Positions 54,318 through 64,000 of a stretch of DNA of 64,000 nucleotides are shown here, piece by piece. Under the pieces are notes generated by a model. It searched no databases, had not been told where the DNA came from, and saw only the letters and a program-made list of their open reading frames with translations. Position numbers and translations under genes: made by a program. Origin of the DNA: Scolanthus callimorphus (lineage: Eukaryota; Cnidaria; Anthozoa; Actiniaria; Edwardsiidae); assembly GCA_033964015.1 (NCBI GenBank), contig CM066924.1, positions 3,454,251-3,518,250 of the forward strand, written 5' to 3'. Numbering within the stretch: the stretch's first letter is position 1; each line of letters starts with the position of its first letter.

Positions 54318-54606
54318 TGACTCAGGCCTAGTTTATACGTCGCATTTAATTAGACGAATTTAATTGATCAATTAAATTCGTCTGTGCGACGTATAAAATG
54401 GAGGTTCGTTTTATACGACGAATAAAATAAAACGAAGACATACTTCAGACGTTGTATACGTCCGGGGTCGACGTATACAACGTCTTGGACGAATTTAATT
54501 TTCGACCTTTTTAGGTTCGTTTTATACGTCGCATTTCAGACGAATTTAATTGCGATAATTAAATTCGTCTGAATTAAATTCGTACGTTTGAACTAGGCCT
54601 CAGTCA
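54318..54606. mobile_element. Compound palindromic MITE
   Basis: TGACT(C/G)AGGCCTAGTT at both ends in inverted orientation. GACGAATTTAATT, TTCGTTTTATACGTCG and GACGTATACAACGTC words fold further within it. Confidence 0.82.
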
Positions 54607-54734
54607 GAGAATGAAAAACTCTGAATGAACTCGAGCGCGACGCGGGCGCGTGTCCGAGTTATTTCGGCGGGAAAATGAACGAGGCGACTTCCGGTTCGTA
54701 AAACGTTTCTAGAAAAGGGCCATATAATAAACAA

Positions 54735-54877
54735 CTTACTAACCTCGACCGTTCGGGCATTACGTGAAATATCAAACCTCGGTTTTGGCGTATCAACCTC
54801 GCTATCGCTCGGTCGATACGCCAAAACCTCAGTTTGATATTTCACGTAATGCCCTCACTCTCGGTTAGTAAGTAGTT
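54735..54877. mobile_element. MITE, 143-bp foldback
   Basis: ACTTACTAACC and GGTTAGTAAGT; GGGCATTACGTGAAATATCA and its complement; centre CTCGCTATCGCTCGG. Confidence 0.88.
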
Positions 54878-55481
54878 AATAATAACAATAATGGACCGAT
54901 TATACTCCATGTGGAACACCACAGTTTAAAATGTTTACACCTAAGTAGCAGACTCGACAGAGCACTTAAAGATAACAGAAAGGGAATGGCCAACGATCTC
55001 TCCGCTAGGAGCTAACAGGGAATTTTATCCAGACCTGTGGCTGTCTTGTCGTTAATTTCCGATTAAACTTACACACGGCCTTATGTAGACGGTGCCTTCA
55101 AGGAAAACGACTTATCTGTACCTTTAAGTTATGACTCAAGGCCTTACAGTATACAAGAGAGCCTGGGATTTCCTTGGAAAGTTTAGAACCAATATTTGTA
55201 AAATATTCATTAAAGCATTGCAGCCATTTCCTGCATTTCTATCATCGACTTATTTCTGTAATGTTCTGTGTATGACACTTTCTTGAGCATAGCTCATTAG
55301 GTAAGCCCCATGTTTTCCGAGGATTTCCCTTGTTAACCTCTAAGTTTTCTTGGAAATACTTCTTTTGGCAATTTTCATGGCGTTGTTTGTTTAGTTTCTT
55401 ATTAAAAAATTGTGCAGCAAGAGTGATTATGAGGGCAAGCTAGGCAACAGTTGATATTTAAGCGAGCTTAGATTAGGCATT

Positions 55482-55871
55482 TTGCCCTTGCCCATTTCAT
55501 TGAAATATGCCAAAGATATTCACTCATATAATACTAGATACGCCTCTAAAGAAACTTTTTATAAGGAACGCTTTAAAACTAATATCGGAAAACAGACTAT
55601 ATCCTCAATGGCAACTAATATTTGGTCAAATCTTCTTCAGATCTCAAAAACCTTAACACTTACACATCCAAAAACAAGTTCAAACAACATTTACTTCTCA
55701 AGCAATATAATTCCTAACAGACACTCGATGAAAATTAATTATTTTCTTCTCTATATTTCCTTCTGTGTACTTGTGCATGCTCAGCTTTGCTTTCTTGGCT
55801 TTTGCCATTTTTGCTTGCCACGCTTATGCCATTTTTGCTTGCCACGCTTATGCTTCAGTGTTTGTAATTGA
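55482..55871 (+). pseudogene. 3' end of a CR1/L2-like retrotransposon ORF2
   Basis: The first ~80 residues match the C-terminal tail of such ORFs: AKDIHSYNTRYASKETFYKE, then TNIGKQTISSMATNIWSNL. No RT core precedes it, so it is 5'-truncated as usual for these elements. The last third (repeated CHFCLPRL) comes from a 26-bp direct duplication at about 55799-55851 and is not part of the family. Confidence 0.75.
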
Positions 55872-56092
55872 GTGATAGCTACAAGAAAATGATTAATTTA
55901 AACTGCCTAGTGTCTAGCTAGAAAACCTAACGGTTAAATTAGGCCCTGGGCATTTCCTTATTCTAAAATCTTGATCTTTTTATTTCATCTATGTCTGTAA
56001 AATATATGTAGGAATTAAGAAAACAAAAATAATGTAAAATGTAAAATACGAAATGCGAAATAAATGTATTGTATTGTAAATGTATTGTATGG
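55872..56092 (+). mobile_element. 3' tail of the same non-LTR element
   Basis: A noncoding tail ends in short direct repeats of TGTATTGTA (about 56063-56090), as CR1/L2-like elements often do in place of poly(A). Confidence 0.5.
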
Positions 56093-56398
56093 CCAAACTT
56101 TTTTATCATGTGTTACTCTTATCCTTAGCCGTGCAAACGAGCAAAGGAAGACATCAGTAAAACAACCCATATTATTATCTTCAATAAATAACGGGAAAAC
56201 AGAAATCGGGAATTTGAAAGTCTATTTTTCGGGCTGAAAATATAGTGACTTTTTAACATCTGCTCCTGGAGCTCTATATAGATTTGAAAACCTGACAACT
56301 CAGACGCCATTTTGACTACCGTACTCAAGGCCCCAAAATTAATTACACTAATATTAAAATTATTTGGCATTCGAGCTAGAAAACATCAACGTAGTTAA

Positions 56399-57031
56399 AG
56401 CGGGACTGTCACGGTACGCGCATGTGCGAATTTTGATCACTTTGGTCCGGGCCGGAACGATGGCTGTGAGAGGGAGAAATTACGCTGGTAGAATCCGTTC
56501 GAATCTTGTTGTTTCGGGGTCCATCTACCCTTAATTCTTAACGGGTATTCTCTCCTGAGATCTCCTTAGTATCGTGACCAAATTTTGGAGTCGATGCAAT
56601 ATTGTTTGTCGTTTTAAATTGAATGAGACTCGAGCGTCATTTTCACTGATGGCTGCCCAACAAGAAAGGCCTAATCGAGGTCGTCCTTACGCCAAAATGG
56701 CTTGGGAACACAATAAAAGCAGGATCTGGATATCGAAAAGGGTCCACGAGACATGGAAATTGTTCAAGGGCTACGGTATCTTCACCTCAGACAACGATTT
56801 TGCAGCTCATTTGCCTAAAAACCCCTAAAAACTTACCATAATGTCGCCTCCTGACGAATGAACTCCAAATTATGTTTTCCCTGAGGCGACGTCGCGCGGG
56901 GCGTGGGTACTTTCCCGCGTAAACGAAGTGTCCCGTGATTGGTTTATTTAAACAGGGAATCCCCGTTTTGAATGATAGTTATGGGATCGGCGGTCTTTGC
57001 TCGAGCATGCGCGTACCGTGACAGTCCCGCT
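56399..57031. mobile_element. TTAA-flanked TIR DNA element, 633 bp
   Basis: Perfect 26-bp terminal inverted repeats starting AGCGGGACTGTCACGGTACG. TTAA flanks each end (56395-56398 and 57032-57035), the target duplication of piggyBac and Kolobok superfamilies. It contains a small plus-strand ORF. Confidence 0.85.
56574..56828 (+). CDS. Small ORF inside the TTAA element, unknown product
   Basis: 84 codons; a likelier start is the internal ATG at 56649. The C-terminal half (RPYAKMAWEHNKSRIWISKR, then VHETWKLFKGYG) is charged and aromatic and could be a compact DNA-binding fold. I do not recognise a named family. No transposase catalytic motif is visible, so the element looks non-autonomous. 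Confidence 0.35.
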   Translation: MTKFWSRCNIVCRFKLNETRASFSLMAAQQERPNRGRPYAKMAWEHNKSRIWISKRVHETWKLFKGYGIFTSDNDFAAHLPKNP

Positions 57032-57163
57032 TTAAATGACGTTTCTTGTCCACAAACCGAGTTTGTTTCTAATTTGCGATTCAATATTAAGGTTTATTTT
57101 AAGTCAGGAGCGAGGACGGTGAGTCGAAGCTACCATTCAGTCAATCTATTAAAGCCTGGTTTC

Positions 57164-57262
57164 CATATAGTGTTATCTGTCGTATCAGTCAACCGTGAAA
57201 CAAAATAATAATTCCAATTTCCATTGTTTCACGGTCGACTGATGCGACAAATACGACAGATT
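57164..57262. mobile_element. Short foldback
   Basis: ATCTGTCGTATCAGTC and GACTGATGCGACA, then ACCGTGAAAC/GTTTCACGGT around an AT-rich centre. Confidence 0.7.
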
Positions 57263-57264
57263 AG

Positions 57265-57412
57265 GCCCAGGGCATACGCCGAATAAGCTAGGGTCGCGTC
57301 GAGTACATTTTTTCAAAAGATACCGACTCATTACACTTTCAAATAACAAATTATCTCTATTGTTTTAAATGCATTCGACGCGACTCTATTTCGACGTATG
57401 TCCTAGGGGAAT
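57265..57412. mobile_element. Short TIR element
   Basis: GCCCAGGGCATACGCCGAAT and its complement-like TTCGACGTATGTCCTAGGG, with TCGCGTCGA inside both ends. Confidence 0.7.
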
Positions 57413-57599
57413 AGGTCAAAATTATAATGGTACTTTTTAGAACGCCAATAACTGCGTTTTGGGTTCCGTGCATCAAAGCATTTACAATTTAAGCAATAAA
57501 AGTACTTTCCGCGTGCTCTCTGCTTTCCTACAAACACGAGGGGGATGTTGGGAGAACTGATCAAAACTTGAAAGACACGAGCCGAAGGCGAGGATTTTG

Positions 57600-58330
57600 G
57601 GTAATACAAGATCAAAATGCAGTGATCCTCCCTCAATAAGTACAATGATTAATGTGATCCCCCCTCAGAGCAGTTAAACATTTTCGTGATCCCCCCCCCC
57701 CTATTTGACCTAGTAGAAGACAGTTTACAGATAGAGGGGATCACATTTTTCTTTCGTTGCGCGCGAAGCGCGCCCGAATTTTGATAAACGCATTTCATCA
57801 AGCCATTTCATTGATAAAAGCACTTTCACCAAGAAAGTGTAGATGAACATTCCGTTTTTTCATGTATAGTAAACAAATCCTGTAGTCTTTATTATTCATG
57901 CGCGGAAATTATTATTATTCATTTGCGTTAAGCGCGGCCCAAATGACGAATTTCTATGCCTGTAACGTCGAACACACGCTTACTCTTCTTTCGAACAAAG
58001 TGACTGCCCGCCAGGCCTATCACTGCAGGGCATTTTGGTAGAGTTTGTTTTTCCTCGCCAAGATACAGTTGTTCTTGTGAACGGTGCGAAGGTAGTGTCT
58101 TCGTTGCGCGAGTTGACAAAGACTATATTAGATGATATTCTTCTTTTTATTATGTATTGAGTAAAGTGAGGTAGAAAAATGCAAATGATAGAGAAGTTGC
58201 TGGAATAACTACTTAGAAAATTTCTTGTGGTCCCCCCTTCAGGTTTTGAGAGATTCCCGCTTTCGATCGATCCAAAATGAAGTGATCCCCCCAAAAATCC
58301 TCTAACCCCCCCCCCCCCCCCCCCCAGGCG
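57600..58330. repeat. GATCCCCCC-rich repeat cluster
   Basis: Repeated GTGATCCCCCC words and C runs of 13-20 nt with AGTGATC spacers; probably one or two nested TIR elements whose ends I could not fix. Confidence 0.4.
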
Positions 58331-58450
58331 ATAAATAATGACCGGTCCCTTATAAGTTTAAAAAACATCTCAAATCCTGCGTGAAATCCCCCACTGAGCT
58401 GTGCGTTCACTCGTTTGACTGACGGAAGCCAAACCGTGGTCTGTTAGGCC

Positions 58451-58655
58451 TAGTACATACGCCGCTCTTATCATGAGCCGATCCAACCTGTTGCCGTGAA
58501 ATACGCGAAAATCGGGGCATTTAAATGGATTGTACATTACCGGTATGATTTAGAATAGCCTAGGTGACAGGCAGACCCAGAGATGGACGAACAATATTGT
58601 TTTATCGAGATTTTGCAATTGGGATCGGCTCATGATAAGAGCGGCGTATGTACTA
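58451..58655. mobile_element. MITE family H, copy 2
   Basis: Same TIR and core, 205 bp. AGGCC lies outside both ends in mirror orientation. Confidence 0.9.
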
Positions 58656-58734
58656 GGCCTAAGTTGATGTAGAGTTCGCAGATTTGCTGCTGCCTATAGC
58701 TCTCGATTAGTTTTTCTGGCTATTTTCTAGGCAG

Positions 58735-59002
58735 CCAGGGGCGGATACAGGGGGGGGGGGTGGATATCCACCCCCCCTTTTTGAGTAAAAAATGTAGAAG
58801 TCCATCTTTTTCTTTTAAATAATATAATAAATAAATTCTGAAGCTCATGTATTAGATAGTTTAGGGGCGGTATACAGCAACTAAACCGTTTTCAGGGCAC
58901 TTTTGTAAGAGCGTTTTCTGTCCTCACTCTAAGCCCCCCCCCCCCCCTTCCCCTTAAAAAAAATTGTCCACCCCCCTTTTTAAATCCTGGATCCGCTCCT
59001 GG
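58735..59002. mobile_element. MITE with CCAGGGGCGGAT ends
   Basis: CCAGGGGCGGATACAGG and CTGGATCCGCTCCTGG are inverted; CCACCCCCCTTTTT lies next to both ends. Confidence 0.72.
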
Positions 59003-59107
59003 CAGCATCATATCAAACGCATGTTTATTGTTTCTAATTTTTATACAATGTTCAGTGTGATATGTAAATAAACATATCTGTTGCTGTAATTGTGAACATT
59101 GCAGTAA

Positions 59108-59213
59108 AGTACGGGACACTTTGCAAGGATACGAAGGCATGGAGTCGTTCAACACAAGAGCAGCAGTGAAAGCGTTGATGGCAGCCACATAGTTACCGGA
59201 CTTATAAAATCCT
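59108..59213 (-). pseudogene. Orphan TPR exon, DNAAF4 (DYX1C1)-like
   Basis: After a strong acceptor (tttttctttcag at about 59214-59225) the minus strand reads GFYKSGNYVAAINAFTAALV and LNDSMPS. It aligns with the first TPR of dynein assembly factor DNAAF4 (human [20 protein letters not shown], then RLNNKMP), including the intron phase after a Lys codon. Homology fades after MPS, no clear donor follows, and no companion exon was found. It may be an exon of a gene beyond recognition here, or a captured fragment. Confidence 0.5.
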
Positions 59214-59647
59214 CTGAAAGAAAAAGAGAACAAATCATTATTACCGTAATCACACGCCCTCTCAAAGTAAGCGCCTTGGAAAGAATATCGTCAGGCGGAG
59301 AATTAAAAAAAAATTGTTCTAGCTAGTTGAAATGTCAAATTACCGCTTTATGAACAGATAAATTGATAGTGACATGGCTTTATTTCACGACAACCATGTA
59401 GGTTACTAAATTTGTTCTATATAAAGCAATTCTCAAGTCCTTTATATTACACTTGACGCCACTAATCCCAGAATCCTTTCCGTAGTTCCTTTTGTTTGCA
59501 GCTCTCAAAGGACCTGAAACTTTTGAATAACAAACGAACTCGAAGAGGATTCTGGCAGTAGTGGTATCAAGATGTTATAAGACGAATTGTGTATTCCCTT
59601 GAAATTCACGACCTTATTAACTTTTTTTTAGCTTGGCGTGAACAATA

Positions 59648-60138
59648 GCTGTTTTCACACTGGAGGACGGAAAACTCGCCATGACGGGTTTTTCGTCTGA
59701 CGAGCTTTCCGTCTGATATGAATTCTTGAATAGAAACCTGTCTAGTTTTTACGGACTTAAATTCATATATAGACGGGAAACATCGTGTATTCGTTCGAAA
59801 AACCTGGGCAAAGATTAGAGTGGTTACCTAGTACAGGCGCGCGCCATGTTTTTTACCCACAATTCTCTGTCCACTCTCTAGTCCCAGTTTCTTTACCGCG
59901 CGAATTACACAATTTTCGTCCAGTTCACCTTCTTAGCGTGAATTCAAGACGAGTTTCCCGTCTCGACGAGAAAATCGTCCACGGAAAATCGTCTGTTTAG
60001 TCGGAGAAATAAGACGGATAAATTCAGACGATTTTTCGTCAAAAATCCGTCTCGTCCCGGTTTCACACTAAGACGAGTTTTTCGTCAGGACGAAAAACTC
60101 GTCTCAGACGAGTTTTCCGTCTCTAGTGTGAATACAGC
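59648..60138. mobile_element. TIR element, 491 bp (GACGGAAAACTCG repeats)
   Basis: GCTGTTTTCACACTGG at the left, AGTGTGAATACAGC at the right, and multiple ACGAGTTTTCCGTC / GACGAAAAACTCG words. Confidence 0.78.
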
Positions 60139-60654
60139 GAATGTGTGTGTTTGATGCGAACAAAAAACGCAATAACAAGAGGGAGTAACAGTGCTCGTTT
60201 ACGCGCATCAATCAATCAATTTGACCCCCTTTAATTGGTTGCGTACGTGCCAGATAAATTTGTGTCTCCTTCTTACAGAGATAGGTTCTTCTCAATAGGC
60301 AAGAATAAAATGATTCGTGAAAACTATTTTTCCATGTGATTTTGCTATTATATTGTTCCAGTGAAGTCGTTTGAAATTGCTTCGATTTATAAATATTGAC
60401 AAAATTTTGGACATTTTCTCAAATTGTTGATCGATTTTCAACCATGTCTTCGATTTATATAACGTTCATTTTGACATTACAAACGCGCCATATGTGTCAA
60501 GAAATTGGGACTAGTTCAAGTTACTCTTTTCAACCCCGAAAAAGGGCATTTAAGGCATTTCGACATTTAGGTTGAACGAACCATAAGCAATAAACAAACA
60601 AACCAGAAAGTAAACTAGCATAATGTAGCAAGAAAGATTTGTCTGGAAGGACAA

Positions 60655-60735
60655 GCCTTGGTCATCCTTTGTTTTTGCAGGAGGGGGGGGGGGGGGGGGG
60701 CAATTCCCCATCCCCCGGCACTAGCTACGGTACAC
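60655..60735. repeat. G-tract repeat fragment
   Basis: CAAGCCTTGGTCATCCTTTG, G18 and CACTAGCTACGG; the same words occur near 47.06-47.23 kb. Confidence 0.65.
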
Positions 60736-60761
60736 GGTACTAATTGAAACAAATCTATTGG

Positions 60762-61760
60762 TCGAGAACAAGTGACTGGAACCCTTCACCAGCACCTATC
60801 ATTAATAGCGAATTTAAAGTATTATGCTTTTGAGCATTGCTCCCAAAACATTATGCTCAAAATGATGCTCGAAAAACCATTATGCTCTACGTATTATTTT
60901 TTTTCGACGCACTTTCCCATGTGCCCTATCATAAAAAAACCCCTTGGCAACCAGGTACCAGGCCTCCAATATTAGCAGCCAAGCCTTTGAGACACAATTC
61001 TCGGAATGATCAAAACAGACTGCACTCACTAATTTTGCATGAAATGTTGGTTTTATTTAAAAACAGAGAACAGAAAATGATAAATCAGACAACCACTGGA
61101 AGCCCGTGCGATCATAGAGGAAGTCGTCAGTGCTATTTGAATATTTTTTCAGAAAAACATGGGCATTATGCTATAATAGTATTATGCTCAAAATTATGCC
61201 GGCATAATTGTATCTGAGCCTACATTCTATATTAGTGCTGCTGTCAACAACCATATCTCAAACCATGGCTATTTTTCATACCTATAATTTGCCTTTATGC
61301 ATTTCACTATATTTATTTCAAGTCGCCTTTTATTTCAATGTCTACAGCTACTTTGCAAGGAATAGATGTAGTGGTGACATATTTCTGAAAGAACTGAATG
61401 ACAAGACGATCACAAGCCGCGCCTATGAATGTTTATCCGCGCCTATGAACTTAAACACTGTTACTGGCCGAGAACAATAAGTGACTCCACCTCTTCGTTA
61501 GCACCTATCATTAATAGAGATTAAAAGCACCCATAATTCATACGGAATTGAAATCCATCTCTTGCTTTAGAGCTGCTGTTAAGAACCATCTTTCAAACTT
61601 TGACTAATTATAATTTGTCATTATCCTTTTTACCTTATTTATTCAAACTCGGCTAAATGGACTTTGCAAGTAATAAGAGTTCATGTGTCTGAAAGGCCTG
61701 AATGACACGTTATTAACACAAACGAGCACAAACCGCACCCATGGATATTAAATAATCATT
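60762..61760 (+). repeat. Diverged direct duplication upstream of the GPCR
   Basis: GAGAACAAGTGACTG...AGCACCTATCATTAATAG occurs at 60764 and 61472. The block GCTGCTGT(C/T)AA(C/G)AACCAT to GAATGACA occurs at 61237 and 61571. It may be old promoter or gene-flank duplication. Confidence 0.6.
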
Positions 61761-61849
61761 TAAGATAAGAGGTTCATATAAGAGGTTCATATCAGCGATG
61801 CGACAGACTCAAGGTGCACTTGCTATCTCTCCGATCATTGATCATCACT

Positions 61850-62906
61850 ATGCCTCCAGATCTTGCAAACAATGTCAATAGTTCTTTGCTCTTGTATAAC
61901 CTCACGTTTAATGTCACTCACAGACCAGAGGTCCGAGGATTACACTATTCATGGGAAGACATTATCACAATTGCGGCGCTTTTTGTGGTTCTAATTTGGG
62001 GAGTCGTTTGGAACTCAGCCGTGATCCTGTTGGTCTGCTTCAAGAAAAGTCTTCACAGAAACATGTACATTTTCATCGCCAACATGGCGGTATCTGACTT
62101 AGTCATATTGGTGGTGGAACCAGTCAGCCACCTGAAATATCATCTGTCAGGCACCCGGGTGTCATAACATGTAAAATGATGGGTTGGTTGAGTAGCACCG
62201 CGCCTCTTGTTTCTGTAGTCATACTCTTGATAATATCAGTCGAGCGATACAGAGCAGTGACCTCCCGACTGCAAGTGTCCCCCCTGACCCGCAAAGCCGT
62301 GATCCTCCTGAACATTACACCATGGGTTATCTCCGGGGGGATCTCCATACCGATTCTGATCATGCCAACAGTTGTCGTCTCATGGGATGGCAACCCTCTT
62401 GTTTTGTTAAAAATGACATGCTGGATAGAATTCTGCTATATTCGGCAGTGTATAATTCCCTTCTCATTCTGCTTCAAGTTACAATTTTTATCCTCAACAT
62501 CATCTTGTTAAAGAGACTCAAAAACTACTACACCGCACTGAACCTTCCACAAGCCCAACAAAAGAAAAGACTTGAGACATTCAAGTGCGCAATGCGTTTG
62601 GTTTTGGGTTCTTTGCTTCTCTTCATGTTATGTGTGACGCCCTATTATTCCATGTGGACGACCATTATCATCGCTTTACATTTCGACTTTTATGAGATAG
62701 TGAAGCATTATTCAGTTGATTTAAATTTTGCCCTGCTCTACCTTAAGTTGGTCAATTCCGCACTAGGTCCACTTATTTACTTCTTGTTACTCAAAGACTT
62801 TAGGGACATAATCTGCTGTGCAAAATGGAGACGCGCGATTCAGGTGGACAATGCGCAGAACAGAGAAGATCCTGCAGAAGCGATCCCGATGTTCCGAAGA
62901 CAATAA
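61850..62906 (+). CDS. Rhodopsin-class G protein-coupled receptor, single exon, two frame breaks
   Basis: Plasma-membrane receptor with seven spans; ligand unknown, possibly a peptide or amine. From the ATG at 61850 the N-terminus has three N-glycosylation sequons (NSS, NLT, NVT). TM1 follows (IAALFVVLIWGVVWNSAVIL), then TM2 (NMAVSDLVILVVEP), the TM3 Cys (TCKMMGW) with ISVERYRAV in place of DRY, an ECL2 Cys (PSCFVKN), TM6 with LCVTPYY and TM7 NSALGPLIY (NPxxY variant). The coding frame shifts twice, near 62155-62162 and near 62385-62400, each as if one base were missing. With both bases it would be about 352 residues. The C-tail is short, with CC after LLKDFRDII (possible palmitoylation). Intronless receptors like this are common in cnidarians. 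The breaks could be sequence error or a young pseudogene. Confidence 0.9.
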
Positions 62907-62963
62907 CAACCTAAACACCACAGGTATACCAAACGTCCATTACTGATGATAGCAACACAGTAT

Positions 62964-63411
62964 AGGCCGTTATCACGCAAAATTGATCAATAATATTTAA
63001 TAGTTATCAAAAAATGAAATACAGTAATGTAATCGATTCTACACATCCGTATTAGTAGAATTGCAAAGTTTGGTGAAGATTGCTTGAAAACTGACTGAGA
63101 TAAGAATTTTCAAAACTTCGTATTCTGTCTTAATTTTTTGCAAGAAATGTATAGGAAAATACATCGAAACGAGACTGGACGGGCATGGATGCCCGTAACT
63201 CCTCGACTTGACGTATTTGCCCATATGTTTCTTTGTAAAAAGTAAGACAGAATACGAAGATTTGGAAATTCATATCTCAGCCAGTTTTCAAGTAATTCTT
63301 TTGAAGCTTTGCAATTTCACTAATACGGATGTGTAGAATTGAAAACTGGATTTCCTTTTCTGATAACTATTAAATATTATTAATCAATTTTGCGTGATAA
63401 CGGCCTATATT
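62964..63411. mobile_element. Foldback/TIR element, about 450 bp
   Basis: TIR TATAGGCCGTTATCACGCAA and its complement at the right end. The arms are long and the centre is CATGGATGCCCG. It lies about 60 bp after the GPCR stop. Confidence 0.85.
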
Positions 63412-64000
63412 ATGTGCTATTTATAGAATCTCATTTTCTAATGAAACCCTTATTTTCTCTTATCAAGGGAATAATTGGAGAAGAAAATAAGAACAGGGTT
63501 CTGACACTTTTGTAAAGGAAAAGGATTTTCCAGGACTTTTTGAGCATTTTCCACTAGGACTTTTTCCTACAAACATCACATTTCCGAATTGGATTGCAAA
63601 GATATTCGTTGATTCTAATTACAGCTTAAAAGCTAAACTATTACCAAATTATTGCTAAATCCAATTATTATTTGTTAATAATTAATTTTCCCTATTAGCA
63701 AAGTTCCAGTCCGTCAGAACTCAATAGAACCACCAAGTTTTGTATCAACATGAATGATACTAGGTGGACTGCAAAAGTGGAAGTGCTAACAATTAAAAAA
63801 AAGATCCTTTGTTCCAATTGATGACAATTTTTCTTTCAGTCTGAGCCTTCTCAGGTACTATCTAACTCCAAGAGGCAATACAATTTTAAATATAGAAAGT
63901 TCGATTTTCTTACAAAACTGGGAAGTTACATTTTATTCTAAGGGATGAACTTTCAGACATGAGCTTTTTCCGAGAAAATCAGTATTTGTCAAAATTAATT
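63412..64000. other. AT-rich flank, nothing recognised
   Basis: No exon-like homology, TIR or low-complexity feature that I can support. Confidence 0.5.

Larger units (their letters stand above)
33552..61849. other. Gene-poor, repeat-dense intergenic region
   Basis: About 28 kb between HNRNPK and the GPCR. Apart from the listed repeats, two RT scraps, the TTAA-element ORF and the TPR-like exon, I see no conserved coding sequence. Stretches with nothing recognised include 39313-39860, 39913-40816, 49541-50330, 51381-51780 and 52727-53183. Confidence 0.6.

Overview
This is a metazoan nuclear window: introns have GT/AG borders, coding exons are short, and dense palindromic DNA elements fill introns and intergenic space. 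The exon content, the single-exon rhodopsin-like GPCR and the type of repeats (CR1/L2-like reverse transcriptase scraps, many MITEs, long G/C homopolymers) suit a cnidarian, most likely an anthozoan such as a coral or anemone. The species is inference; no marker in the window settles it.

Layout. (1) About 1.7-17.6 kb, minus strand: a nearly complete HMG-CoA reductase gene (HMGCR), 19 exons recognised plus one candidate terminal exon. (2) 17.58-18.13 kb: a head-to-head intergenic region that probably serves as a shared promoter. (3) About 18.13-33.55 kb, plus strand: a complete three-KH-domain hnRNP K gene (HNRNPK), with one 5' UTR exon and 16 coding exons. (4) 33.55-61.85 kb: about 28 kb without a convincing gene, made of nested MITEs and foldbacks, a degraded ~2.1 kb repeat array with a primer-binding-site-like motif (41.4-48.0 kb), two non-LTR reverse transcriptase fragments, a TTAA-flanked TIR element carrying a small ORF, and an orphan TPR-like exon. 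(5) 61.85-62.91 kb, plus strand: a rhodopsin-class GPCR in one exon, followed by a 450 bp foldback and unremarkable sequence.

The genes do not form a pathway. HMGCR makes mevalonate at the ER membrane, HNRNPK is an RNA/DNA-binding regulator, and the GPCR is a surface receptor of unknown ligand. The HMGCR/HNRNPK link is positional: their 5' ends lie about 0.55 kb apart and diverge.

The most important caution is that all three genes carry reading-frame breaks equivalent to one missing base: two in HMGCR, two in HNRNPK and two in the GPCR. All have the same sign, and exon lengths and protein alignment confirm them. This is best read as deletion-type assembly error, not as three pseudogenes. I found no defence system, CRISPR array, operon or other bacterial-type system. 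The more unusual content is the repeat architecture: near-perfect foldbacks, a 9-bp-TSD MITE with an empty paralogous site, and shared insertions that date the repeat units.
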